A stretch of DNA of 64,000 nucleotides. Source: Sequoia sempervirens (Eukaryota; Streptophyta; Pinopsida; Cupressales; Cupressaceae). Below the pieces are notes generated by a model, which ran no database searches, was not told the origin of the DNA, and worked only from the letters and a program-made list of their open reading frames with translations. A program made the position numbers and the translations under genes. Positions 1 to 11,765 of this stretch are shown here, piece after piece. Every line of letters begins with the position of its first letter. Within the stretch, counting starts at the first letter, position 1. The stretch covers positions 1 to 64,000 of the forward strand of contig VDFB02262608.1 in the NCBI GenBank assembly GCA_007258455.2. The letters are read 5' to 3'.

Positions 1-3000
1 TTTGTGCTTCGAACACTCCTGAGTTTGTGAGAAAGTCCAGAATCTGCTTGTCGTCTTCGAATACTTGGAAATTCTTTATGTTATCAGGGATTGCCGGGGT
101 TGAAACCAACTCTACTGTAAACTTCTTTAATCCCTCCATCGCCAGAGGCTCCAAAGAACTGGCAGCTTGTGCCAAAGAATTTGCAACGGTGTTCTTGGAT
201 CTATAAACTTGCTTTATGTTGAATGCATCAAAACTTTCTATCAGGTCCCAGACTCTATTCCGATAACGGTTCAATCTCTTGTCATGACAGGCGAACTGCT
301 TCCTTACTTGTCGGACCACTATGTCTGAATCTCCAATGGCATATATAATCTTGGCTCCCTTCTGAATTGCAAGGAGCAATCCGTGGATCAAGGACTCATA
401 TTCAGCAACGTTGTTGGTGCATGAAAACTGGAGCCTATAAGCACCTAAATAAGCTTCTCCTGTTGGGCTAACCAATTCAAATCCTGCTCCATTTCCCTTC
501 TTTGACTTTGATCCATCGAACCTTAAAGTCCACACTTGATTCTCTGTAGGGGTATTGGGAGACTGAACACATGTTTCTTCTTGATTGCATATCTCCAGAG
601 TCTTTTCTTCAACTTCTGACTGAGTGAGATCATCTTTTACAATTTCTTCTATCAAAGCACTATTCTCTTCATTCATCTTTTGATGTTCTATTAGAATCTC
701 GTTTTCTTCTTGATGTTCTTCTTGTAATGGAGTATGGGGAACAAGCCTTGCAACTTGTTCTAGTGCCACCTTGCACATGGCACAAGTGATCTCTGAATGA
801 AATGCTTCGTGTATTCGACACCAGTTGGGAAGCAGCAAATTCTTAATTGAAGCATCTTTCCCTAACTCCGTCTCTTGTTTCACACTATTCAGGACAAAGT
901 CCCTGAAATTCTCAAATGTTCCTCCACCTTCACTATCACTTGAGTCACTTTCAATCAACACTTCGGTGGAGCTCGTGGTATCTTCCAAACATTTTCCCTC
1001 ACTTGAACTTTGTAGCATCAATACTTCTTGCTTAATAGGCCTATACGAGCCTAAATCAGTTTCTACGAACAAAATTTCATTATCCTCTCCGTATTCCGTG
1101 ATCATCAGCTTCAATCTTGGTGTACTCTCAACCTTGATTTGATTTGGGACTCCTTTCCATGGAAGCCACATGTGGGAGAAGTCTGTTGCAATGTACCCAT
1201 TCAGCTTTCTTGCCCAGTCTCGGCTCAGTAACATGCCATACCCATCCGGTATGTCGACCACTGAGATGTCAATACAGCTCTGGATTCGGGGATCAGCTGA
1301 CAACTGCATATGAATATTATTTAACTCCCCAACCACTGGTACTTCGGTTTTGTCGAGCTGGGTCACCTTCTTGGTGGTATGCAACGGGACTATACCCAAC
1401 CTTTGACACACCTTTAATGGCATGACGTTGCTAGAAGCACCTGAATCAATCAAACAATTGTGCAATAATTTCCCAAAGATTCTAACTGATACCAAGAACG
1501 GGGCTGGCTCATCTTTCCCCTGGTAGAATACTACTGGTTTCTTCCTTTCCTCGGGTACAATGCTCTTTCTTTCATTCTTTTCATCCCATGGTGAAACTTG
1601 ATTATCACGGGTGACCTTCTGGGTCTGCTCTTGCCTTTGTTCTGCGGGCAAACTGAATCTAACTCTTCTCTTATCCTCGGTCCTTGGCTTCTCAGGTTCA
1701 CTTGAAGATCCTTGTACTACGCCCACAAAACCTTGCGACTGCTGTGGAGCTTCCCAAGCGTTAAACGGCGCATACGACACTTCCTCCACCATGTTTGCAT
1801 TCTGCACAGGACGGGATTGTACATTTACTGGAGGATTCCTTGATGAACTAGGTGTTTCCTGAGGTGTACTTTTCGCAACTGGTGTCTCATATAGACTTCC
1901 CAAAATTGTGTCTCTAACTTCTGAGATCTTCATCAACTCATACAAGGGAAGACTGACTTTTATCTTCTTCACTTCTTCTAGTACATAGGAACTCAATCTT
2001 TTCATGTCATCCCTTGGGAGATTGTCCTTTTGAGGACGTTGCATCACGTGGATTGGCTGTTGCTGGACAGTTTGTTGTCCACTTCTATTCTGCATCACAT
2101 TCTGTTGTCTGTACTCCGGAGAATCCCTAGGCAAATTTGGATTGTTACTCGCATTTGGATTCGGCGGGGTTGTAAAATTATTCGGAGGAATCGAGGACGT
2201 CAACGGCTCCTTTTGGTGATAAGTCCTCTGGTACACCTTGGGTGCTGCTCCTCCGGAAGTCTGAAATGCTTGCACCTCTCTACTTCCTTCTACTAACACG
2301 CTATTATCGAGAGGTGGGAAAATGTAGTTACCCTGCTCATACGGCTCCTCTGAGTAACTGTCTTGAACTTCTGAATAAACTTGAGCTTCTTCATAAACTT
2401 GAGCATCGGGCGCCTCCACGGGACCGTTAGCCGAAGCTGGTGGGAATCTATAATTAGCTTCCGGTGGCGCGTAGTTCTGATATTCGGACACAAGATTGAC
2501 ACTTTCTATGATTAGTGCCTGGTCATATCTCTGCACTGGTACAATCTCATACCCAGTGGTCGGAGGATTTTCAGTACCCTCCGTGCTTTTCACTTCTCCT
2601 TTAAAAATATCAGCTGCTACTTGAAACTCATGGCATTGTAACTCTGAGTGCTGACTTGTGTTATGAAGTCGACACCATCCTGACATAGCAGCTTCTGCCA
2701 AAAATACTCTGTCCGCGGGACGATTTTCTGGAGGCGGCGGGTTATCTAGCGGTGACGGAACTCCTCCGTTATTCGGTCCGGTATTCCAGGACCTCCTTTG
2801 ATATCCTTGATTATTATTTCGATACCCATGGCTGTTATCGTGTCCATGTCCTTGATGGGCATCTTGATGCTGTTGAGGATTATTGTGATATCCTCGATTG
2901 GCACCTGGATGTGCCTGATAATTCTTTATCATTGATTGCATTTGGTTATTTTGATTTCTGAGGTGAGTTACCTCAGATGACAGCCTTTTCATTTGTTCTA

Positions 3001-4282
3001 CTAATTCTTTCATTTCATCCTTCTCCTCTTGTGTCCTTGTTGCAGGTACCGTGTTCTGGAGGTAGACAGGCTGCGTAGCTGGAGTCTGAGATAAAGGTAT
3101 CCCAGGATGGAGAACTAACTGGTCTGATGGTGGCGTAACATGATATGCAGGTTGCGGAACTGGATTCAACGTTGGAATTTGCTGATTCCATGCTGGAGCA
3201 AGAGTCTGCATTTGATTGTTCGTGGTGACCAAGCCAGTGTATAAAGAAGGTCCAGTTATGTTTTGTCCCATATTCTGACTTACTTCAACAGCCTTAGCAT
3301 ATGCTTGATTCATATCCGCTGGAATGGGATGAGCTTGTCTCACGAACATAGCAGTCAATGGGTCCAAGGCTGCATAGTAATTTTCCCTTGCATCGGGAAC
3401 CATGTACGGAGTACGTAGCCTTGTGAGAGCCTTTTGGAATCTATTGTTGAAGGCATGAATAGGCTCTTTGTCTTGTCTTCTCACCTTCGTGAACTGACGG
3501 AAGAGCTCCACTGGGGTAATAGGAATACCAAACTTCCCAATGAAGGCCTCCTTCATCTGCTCCCATGTTCTGATGGATCCAACTGGTAAGTGTATAAACC
3601 AGAAGTGTGCTTCTTCTCCCAAGGAATACGGGAACAATCTGCATGCCACATCTGCGTATGCAATTTGTCGGTTTCGCAAATGATCTTCGAACATCTTAAT
3701 ATGGTCCTCAGCAGAACGATTTGGATCATGGACCTGGTACTTGGTGCAGAAGTGCTCCGGATTCTTTGGCATATCATGATAATCAGCAAACTCTAGAGGG
3801 GATGGGTTGGTAACTAGCCAAGTAGCACCATTAGGAGCTGGTTGACCTCCTGGTTGAGCCATTGCTTGATTTGGATATCTCCTTTGATATACAATTACTG
3901 GAGTTGTATTAACTTGGACTGGTTGCTGGACAAATACTGGTGTAGTAACTTGAACGGCTTTAGGTTGAGCAAACCTTGAAACACTTGGTGGAGTTCGGAA
4001 CAAACTTGTAATCTCTTCTCCGCTTTCTTCACTAGACTGAGCTTCTTCGTTTGACAACACTTCTTCACTTGACTCGACTTCTTTACTCGGACGGACTTCT
4101 TTCTTCTTTCTCGCTCTAGTAGGCAATTCTAATTCCACAAAATCTTTAGATGAGCTTGGCGCGGACCTCAAGATTCTTTTCAACTTGTCGGGTGAGAATG
4201 AACTGATTCGATCCAGGATGTAGCTGATTACTGTCGGCGAGGAAGGGGAGCAAGTGGTAGTCTTTGATCGAGCAAATTCCTT
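1..4282 (-). CDS. Gag-protease-RNase H polyprotein of element A (3' end outside window)
   Basis: One frame is open for about 1,427 codons from just after a TGA at 4283-4285 to the window edge. Residues are counted from 4282. A retrotransposon gag domain lies at roughly 160-300 (HFWFIHLP near 224). A Q/P-rich stretch follows. A Zn-knuckle variant of form CxxHx4Hx4C (WCRLH...) lies near 535. The aspartic protease active site is LIDSGASSNVMPL near 944, and a second C/H cluster lies near 1155. An RNase H domain covers about 1250-1375: LRFDGSKSK, NNVAEYESL, AIGDSDIVV, and finally VANSLA, where the fourth acidic residue of plant RNase H (usually ADxLA) reads Asn. No reverse transcriptase precedes the RNase H. 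The first in-frame Met lies inside gag, so the natural start is probably the 4476 ATG reached through a frameshift. The product should form the particle, mature it and degrade RNA during cDNA synthesis. Confidence 0.85.
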
Positions 4283-4476
4283 TCAATTGCGACTTGAATT
4301 TCAATAGCCTTTTCTTCTTCTTCCTCCAACACGAAGCAAGTTCTCATGTACTGGGCGTAGCTCTCCTTTGTCCTCCAAGCAAGATTGTTCAGTCCTGTAA
4401 GAATGTCTTCTTGGTCGTCGTTGAATCCCAAGTTAGGCTGCAGCACTGGAAATATCTCTCTATGCGGTAGCACCAT
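4228..4476 (-). CDS. Short pre-gag ORF overlapping the long frame of element A
   Basis: This 82-codon ORF begins MVLPHREIF and ends PLPRRQ. It sits just after the primer site and overlaps the long gag frame by about 55 nt (4228-4282), offset by -1. It has an acidic run (EEEEEK) and reads like a gag N-terminus, so the simplest model is a single gag split by a one-base indel or a programmed shift. I see no textbook heptameric slippery site in the overlap. An independent leader peptide is the alternative. Confidence 0.5.
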   Translation of the reverse strand: MVLPHREIFPVLQPNLGFNDDQEDILTGLNNLAWRTKESYAQYMRTCFVLEEEEEKAIEIQVAIERNLLDQRLPLAPLPRRQ

Positions 4477-4571
4477 CTTTACTCATGATAATTCTTTCTC
4501 CAATGAATTTCTTTTCAATGAAATCCCTTCTTATTTGAAAATGACTGCTCCACTGCGAAGAATCCTTGAAG

Positions 4572-4589
4572 GCCCTCCTTCTAGCGCCA
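4572..4589 (-). other. Primer binding site of element A
   Basis: The minus strand reads TGGCGCTAGAAGGAGGGC starting 9 nt inside the LTR end at 4599. TGG followed by an 18-nt tract next to the LTR is the expected form of a tRNA 3'-end complement. I do not assign the tRNA. Confidence 0.75.
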
Positions 4590-5522
4590 GTTTTTCTCTG
4601 TTGATGCGATTTTTGTGACCTCACCAATCAGCCGAAGAACAAAATAGTTTGGGCTACTCCGTTCTCTCTTGATCAAAGTATTCCATGCGCTAAGATTGCG
4701 AGAAAGTTCGCATGTTCAACTCCAAGGTTCCTTTAGTGCGAATAGACCCAGTTTGGTTGATGTGTATTGCTGTGTTCGTACGAGGGGACTTACACAATTG
4801 TCCAGATTTCTTGCAGTTAGCAGATAATGTATGATTTTGAAGGGGATTCTCATGTGTATGATTTGGCAATGTGGTTCTTTTCCTAAAACTAATCAGAAAG
4901 TGCGGAAAGTAAAAGGGAAAGGGCCTAAGAAATTTGAACTCTATTCTAAATGCAGGGTATATGGGGCTTCGTTTCAATAGTCTTCAACCAGATTTCGCCT
5001 AGCCTCCGTCGGACAGCCTCAGCAAAATCGGTGCAATCTTCAAAGGGGATAGCAAAAGATGTTCAAATTATGACTTAACATGCATACACCATCACAACGA
5101 CGCATATAAGCATATAAATCACAACCGAAGTTAAACTCAATGTAATGTCCAGTTGACCACACAAGGCGAACTTATCATCAACAAGCCGCTAGTGGTATGG
5201 AATAAAGCTAAGCTATCTCAATAAAACACCATACACCGAAGTAAGCTACTTTGCATGAACTAAGCTACTTGGATACGAAAGGAAGAAGAAACCTTGCTAG
5301 CATTTCATGACTAGACGAATTCCATCATCAATGAAAAGATCTATTATCATAAAATGTGTTACACAACAATCTCTTCAAAAAATTTCAAAGGGAAAACTTT
5401 CTCTCTTCTCCAAATTATGCAAAAATGCTCTACAATCTAGCTCTAACTCTATCTCAATTCTAGCTCTGATCTAATCTCTGATCTCTAATTTCTAATTCTA
5501 ATGAATTACAAATGAGGGGGAC

Positions 5523-5530
5523 TCTTTATA
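5523..5530 (-). promoter_or_regulatory. Main TATA box of LTR A
   Basis: The minus strand reads TATAAAGA, followed by the same 'gtccccctcatttgtaattca' block (in two parts) that follows the TATA in B and C. Conservation of position across A, B and C supports its use as the genomic-RNA promoter. Confidence 0.6.
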
Positions 5531-5822
5531 GCTTTTTGTATTGTCCCAAAAAGACGTTAGGGTTGCACTAATTAGAGTGGGCTTAATCGTGCTGCCTCTA
5601 ACCCTAAACTGCTGTAATAGGGAGTGGTACATTAAATGAACTAAAAGATTCCCACTCACTCCCAAAAATAGCAATGCATAATGCTCCATATTCAGTCTTT
5701 TTAGAAGATCCTCGGCCCAAGAGGTGTGGTTCCCATTTGCCTTCTCTCGATTGCCAACCCAACAAATCTGGCACGCCTCAACCTCCGAGTCAAATCGTGG
5801 AACACAATCTTAACTGAAACTC

Positions 5823-8430
5823 TTAACACCGCGGATCAATGCTCGCCTTTGTACAAAGATTTTCCAAATTTAATGAGTCCTGCGTGTTCTGGATCAAAGC
5901 GGAGAATGTAGCAGTATTCTCAAAGTCATCCTGTACAAAGGTCTTAACATCTGCGAAGAAGGGAACCAGCAAACCCCTCAAATTATCAAGACTTATCTCA
6001 TCTGGACTCAGCCGCCTAGCAAATATGGCCTCAAAGGTGTTCTGAACTCCATCTATGATGTTGGCCATAGCCTTATGTATCCTGGCTGAATCCGCCTGTG
6101 CTGCATCGAAGAAGCCACGCCCTGTGATAGCCGAAGAATACCACCGAGAGAAATCATATCGGTCATTTGCCTGAATGACACCTCCATCAATCAGCAACCG
6201 GCAGCGGGTACATGCCCAACACCTCGTCACTGGATCACTTTATCGATAGAAGCAGTGACGCCTCAAGCATGATCCACTGATCCATCCGTGTCAAAATAGC
6301 AGGCCTGAAAGGCGAAGGGCAAGGTCCTCCATGAATTTCTCACTGCGACGACGTAACCCTCGTGGACCTATCGACCGCTTCCGTGGCTATCCTCCCCAAC
6401 TCTACTAAGCCGCTGATCGACTCTCTAGGAATATCTGCTGGAGGCTCTATCACCGGTACATCCTGCCCTCGAGAACGAGACAACTGCTGTACATATCCAA
6501 CTAACGCCTTATGTTCTCGTTTCAACTTCTTATATTTCCCTTCTTTCTTGAATAATCTATCCTTGAGGGCAAGGAAGGAGTTATCACACTCCTCAACGAT
6601 CTGTGCACCAGTAGGGCGCCCCAAGTCAAGAGTGGTGACCACATAGTTTTCAGGAGCTGCTTCACTCCGGTCACACTCGACTCGTGGGACTGCTACGTGA
6701 AGAGTACGAGAGCCATCCTCATCAGTGGAGATCTTCGAAAATTTTCTTTTGTACTTTTCTCGGCAGGGAGGAGTAATCGATCCGTTCAAGAACTTTTCCA
6801 TCTCAACCGGCTGGATCAATCTCCTCACTGGCTTCTTTCACTTATCTTTTAGCCAATCTGCACTCCCTATATATAGTATATCAAGGGTCAGCCGCTTCCT
6901 TCGCGGCTCTACTTCAAACTGCTCCACCTCTTTCCTCATTCCGGGCGAGGGCTCATCGTCTCAAGTGGGTCAGTGTCACCGACACAAAATATCATCGCCA
7001 TCGCTCATGGTCATTTCTACTAAACCGAGGGTCGTAAGAATAGTCCTCATCATCATCCCGCTGATCCGGCCGGGATCAACCCTAATGTACAGCAGCACTC
7101 GCCAATTGACTCTTCAGGAGGCCGGTCACTCTCAGATTCTCCGTACCGATTCAATGCACCGATCAGCAAACAAAGACACCTCCTGTATGCTTGGAGAACG
7201 TGTCTCCAAAGGTACCGCTACTGTAACTCGTGGAGGTTCTGGCTGAATTATTTCTTTCTTTCGGGACTCTGGTCCTCTTGTGATCTGTTTCTTTCTTCCT
7301 GTGGTGGGCGTCCTGTGATCTCCCATCAAGTTGTAAGTCAAAGAAATTGACCTACTTTTCAATCTGTTCACCTTTCTATCAACCCATGCCCTGGTGAATG
7401 TCATAACCGGGATGGATAGAGTATCTAAATCAGCAACCTCGGGCTCTGACCAATCCACAGGTGGAAGTGGAGTATCTCGAACTGCTGCATAATCCGGGTG
7501 GACTACATCCATATCTTCACTGACCTGGTCCGGAACTGGAACTACCTCACACCCCCTCGACGTAGTAATCGCAACCTAGAGAACATTCTTCCTCACTTCA
7601 ATCTCATCAACTGCATCAGCCCAAGAATCCTCAATGGTGGCCTTGTAGTTTGAATTCTCCTCGACAACACCCAGTTGATGTTATGGTGCGGGTCATAGTG
7701 TTGTCTACTTGTGTGATATGAGAAATGATAGAATTGAAGCTCACTCTCAGCTTCCCTAGCTGCCTGTATCGAAGGACAAACCTCATCCGAGTTGCCCATC
7801 ACAATTGGAAACTCTATCCCTCCTTTCTTCTTTTTCTTCTCGATTTTGTCAAAGGCTAGCAACTGTCTAGCTATCTCTAGCATTATTTTCTTTTATCTGT
7901 TGGCAATTTAGGCAGCCTATAAGGTAAGGACGAAACCTTGTTCTAATGTATGAAAAAATCTCGAAATTGAATAAACCAGCACCCATACCTTTCAATTAGC
8001 TCCTGGGCATTTCTAGAGATTCTGCACTGTAACCTCTCCTGAAGCAGCCTCGTGATGTACATGGTGAATGAATCGTTGACACGCTTATAATGGGTTGTGC
8101 TCGAAAGGTGTAACTGCGTACACGCCTCATGAATTTTGAACTGGTGGGAGCCACAACCGATGGGTTCCTTGTAAGAAATTCCTCTGTACCTCGTCATCCG
8201 TGCGAACATGTAAACAAGATAGGAGCTCATGTAGAACGTTTTAGTCCTCCGCAAACTCGAGCTGCTCATGGTTAGCTATCAACAATCATCTCACCAATTG
8301 ACATAACTTGCCTTTCTAACACCAAAGTTGATGTAATAAACATCCAAGGCTCAAAATGTAAGATCGTGGCAACCACTCAACCCGCCAAGAATATGATAAG
8401 ATCACAATATTCTGCTTCAAAGTCCTCTCG
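5823..8430 (-). pseudogene. Degenerate continuation of the U3-embedded coding region of LTR A
   Basis: Several open minus-strand segments follow one another in different frames: 7943-8269, 7593-7883, 7132-7512, 6340-6828 (162 codons) and 5823-6230 (135 codons). The 6340-6828 segment has a lysine-rich, probably coiled-coil stretch (LFKKEGKYKKLKREHKAL). The 5823-6230 segment has a compact helical-looking body (FEAIFARRLSPDEISLDNL). A fragment near 8310-8420 reads VEWLPRSYILSL. Dense same-strand segments broken by shifts look like one decayed gene of 600 or more codons downstream of the 177-codon ORF. I do not recognise the family. A plant-mobile-domain-like origin is possible but unproven. Confidence 0.5.
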
Positions 8431-8964
8431 CTATGATTCGCTTTCTCGCAACTTCGCTCTTTGAAGGCTTCGAGTGCTCATCCAGTGGGTATTAATTGTC
8501 TCCATGCACCGCTCAAAAGCAGAAGCATACATCCGCTCAGCTCGTTCCCTAGACTTGTAAATCATGTTCCTGTGCACCGGGATCCCGAAAGCTTCACCAA
8601 TGGCCGCTGGAGTAAGATTGGCAAGCACTTGGCCATCTGGTGACGTGATCGACCAGTGTTCTTTCTCGTAGCAGTTGGCGCACTCCATAATCAACTCCGA
8701 ACACTGAATAGCTGGCGGAAAACCAGCTGCTGCATATAACCCACTTCGGACGATGTTGTGCGAAGTGACTGACGCCCGATGACTTCCAATTCCAAATAGC
8801 CTGTTCTTGAATGTTTCCAGGTTGACAGAGCCCAAGTTCGTATCCGTCAACTTGCCCAGCTTTGAAATAAACTTCGTCTCCGGCGTGAATGTTTTGCTGA
8901 GCTTCTTGATCACAGCTTGTCTTGAGGCACCATTGTCCTTTCCGGTTGTCCTCGCTTCAGCCAT
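8431..8964 (-). CDS. U3-embedded ORF of LTR A, unknown function (177 aa)
   Basis: The chosen start is the ATG at 8964 (MAEARTTGKDNG), which directly follows a good splice acceptor (TATGTTGCAG|ATG). A longer in-frame ORF to 9108 would read through that acceptor. The body contains GSHRASVTSHNIVRSGLY, a CANCYE motif and LTPAAIGEAFGIP. The latter resembles a motif style seen in plant mobile-domain and gymnosperm hypothetical proteins, but I cannot name a family. It lies on the same strand as gag-pol, inside U3, with a TATA box and an intron upstream, so it appears to have its own transcript. The frame ends at TGA/TAG-rich sequence near 8431, and likely homology continues in other frames below. 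C and B lack this block. Confidence 0.6.
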   Translation of the reverse strand: MAEARTTGKDNGASRQAVIKKLSKTFTPETKFISKLGKLTDTNLGSVNLETFKNRLFGIGSHRASVTSHNIVRSGLYAAAGFPPAIQCSELIMECANCYEKEHWSITSPDGQVLANLTPAAIGEAFGIPVHRNMIYKSRERAERMYASAFERCMETINTHWMSTRSLQRAKLRESES

Positions 8965-9385
8965 CTGCAACATAACAAACATTTCATCAGCAATTAAATT
9001 TAATAAAATAAGGCATGATAGGGGCTGCAGTCGAATTCTAGAAGCTGCAATATCTTTCGTGTTTGCAAACCTCAGCTTCTTCTCTTGAATAAGTTCAAAT
9101 TCCGACACGTAGAACAGATTTCTAAGTGAACTCCGATGATTTTACTTCTCAATTAGCACTCAACAAATTGAACTTCTACTACATCGTATCAGCAATCAGC
9201 AAATTTTAAACTTCTATGTCCTTGCAATCAGCACATAGCGAACTTCTGTATTTTTGAGTTCCCAACATTTCAACTCAATACAAGGCGTCTCTTTCAATTC
9301 TACTCCAGCAATGGCGTTTTACTTCACTAAGCTCAATTAAGATAAGCAAGTTTGAATCCAAATTCCTAGCAATCGGCGTACTTAC
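8965..9385 (-). other. Putative intron in the leader of the U3 ORF
   Basis: On the minus strand the donor is GGTAAGTACG at 9385 and the acceptor is TATGTTGCAG ending at 8965, giving 421 nt. The interior is AT-rich (TTTTATTAAATTTAATTGC), as plant introns are. The acceptor is immediately followed by ATG. Shorter donor/acceptor pairs at the equivalent place occur in B and C. Confidence 0.5.
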
Positions 9386-9642
9386 CTCATGAATTTTGAA
9401 CTCAGCCACTAGCAAAGTCGTACCTCCTCAAACACTTAAGACGTCTTCTTCAACTCTCAGCAACTTAAGCTTCAGCAAAATACTTCTCAGTAGCTCAAGG
9501 CGTACCTTCTTCTACTTCAGCAACTTAAGGCGTCCTTTCTCAACATTCAGATTTTAAATTCTCCAAGCAACAGTTCGCTGCAATACTTCACTCTCAGAGC
9601 AAGTTCGACTTCTCCAGTTGTGAAAACAAGTGAAAAACCTCT

Positions 9643-9652
9643 CCATTTTATA
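9643..9652 (-). promoter_or_regulatory. Secondary TATA box upstream of the U3 ORF
   Basis: The minus strand reads TATAAAATGG about 260 nt upstream of the intron donor. Spacing fits a first exon of about 230 nt. No TATA was noticed at the matching place in B or C. Confidence 0.4.
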
Positions 9653-10929
9653 GCTAAAACTCGAATTCTAGAAGAAGTTAATTTTAGCCAGTGCAATTAA
9701 ACTCCACTACTCCACTTCAAGAATTCGAATTTTCCCTCTCTGGTGCTTCTGACACTTGTCTCCAGTCGTCGGGAATATTATTCTTCTAGAAACTTGACTT
9801 TGACTGGCGCCTTTGAATTTGTTTCGAAAATTAAATTTAAATTCACCATTTTTGAATCCACCAGCCGGAGCTCTATCACTTGAATTTTAACTTCATCATC
9901 TGCTCTGGAAAATTCATCTTCGAAGAATTTAAACAACTTACCTAGGCAACTCCCTTCAGATTCATCGTTTGAAGAAGATTCACTTGAAAACTCATTTCAT
10001 TCATTTTTTGCCTCAGAAAATTTAAAATTCTCCCTTTGGAAAATTCACAATTCAAGCACTGATTAAATTCTTCACTGAAAAAGTGTAGGCGAAGCTCAGA
10101 AGACTTGGAAATCCATTCATCATCGCAAATGTTCAGTACCCAGAAGCAAATTTTCTTCAGAACACCTCGAATTCATGGGTACCCAACGAACGGGTTCATT
10201 TAAATTTTCGAATTTTGAACCTTAGAAAAATATTATTTTCATCATTTAAACTCGTTCTTCGCCTGTGATCACTCTGTGTTGCCCTGACTTCTTGAAGAAA
10301 ATTGAATCTCCTTGCAATATCATCATCTCTGGATTTTATCACTGAGAAAAGTTGCTCGCCTCGGAAAATTTTATCAATTGAGTTCTAGGCATATTTTCCA
10401 AGGAAAATAATTTTGCCTTAGAAAATATTTAAATCATCTCTTGCATTTTGAGAACTTGCCTTAGAAATTTTTTTATTTCATTTGCCAGTGGAGAGAAATT
10501 TCTATCAACTTCATTTGGAAAATTTTATATTCCCGGCACGCCTCACTTCATTTGTATTTTACTCCATACTTGGAAAATATTTATTCAAAAGCCCAACGCC
10601 TTAGAGATTTTTTTTTAACATTTAGCAAATATTTTATTTTCTCCTGAGGCGCCTAGCATACTTCAAAACATTTCAACGCCTATAAGATTTTTTTAAAATC
10701 ACCATATAACTCCCTAGGCGCACACTTTATTTTAACTCTCAACACCTTGAAATATTTTCCACGCCTTATAACTCCCTTGCTCTAGGCGCACACTTCACAC
10801 TTAACACTTCCAACGCCTTAGGAAAAAAAATCTCCAACACCTATAACCTTAGGCGCATATCACACTTTGAGAGGAAATTCCAACGCCTAGTAAATATTTT
10901 CTAACACCTTATAACTCCCCCACATTTGG

Positions 10930-11700
10930 CGCATACTTCACACTTAACTCCCCTTGGGCGCATTTTAAGTGTGGAGGAGGATAACGTACAAGCCTTCACC
11001 ATGCTAGGTAACACTTTTCACCTTATTTACCACTTGTATTTACCATTTACCATTCAAACATGGGCGCATTTCCTTGTAGGAGGAGGACGAACTTGCAAAT
11101 GCCTTCATGTGACTTTTCAACTTCCGTTTTTTTGTCTTCATGTGAGCTCATTTGGGCGCATTTAGGAGGGTGAGGAGGACAAGTTTGCTTGCTTGTTGGC
11201 TTCATTTCGCATTTTGACATGTGTGAAGGATGAACTCTCCAACATCTTTGGGTGACCCTTCACCTTCCAAAATTTTGTCTTGACATGCATGATTTGGGCG
11301 CATTTTGCCCCTTGAGGAGGATGAAAAACTTTGACTTTCTTGTTGACTCCTACCTTGGGCGCATTTTGATGCATGAGAAGGATAAACATCAACCTTGGGC
11401 GCATTTTCATGTGTGAGGCGGATTTCATGTTTGACTTTGCTTTGACCACCTTGAATTCTGGGCGCATTTCCATGCTTGTGAAGGATGGGCGCATTTTGAT
11501 GTGTGAGGCGGATTTTCATGCCTTAGAAACTTTTTCACTTTTCCCTCTTCCTTCTTGGGCGCATTTGGACCCCTGAGCAGGATGAAATTTTGTTGACTTT
11601 CTTTGACTTTCCTGTCTTGGGCGCATTTTGCCCTGGGTGGTGGATGAACTCACACTTAGAAATTTTTCATGCCTCTAGCTGAGATGGGCGCATTCTGCTA
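10930..11700. repeat. GGGCGCATTT array in U3 of LTR A
   Basis: About eleven copies of (T/A)GGGCGCATTT occur every 30-120 bp, many followed after 5-15 bp by a TGAGGAGGATGA-like purine block. Examples start near 10957, 11060, 11295, 11355, 11395, 11487, 11554 and 11617. Before it, 10590-10930 has many CAACGCCTTAG/GCGCCTAG variants. The same array is present in B and C. Confidence 0.8.
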
Positions 11701-11765
11701 TGCCTGCTGGACGAGACTCCAGACTTAGACAAATTTTCATCATTCTCGCCAGCTTACGTGCCCTG

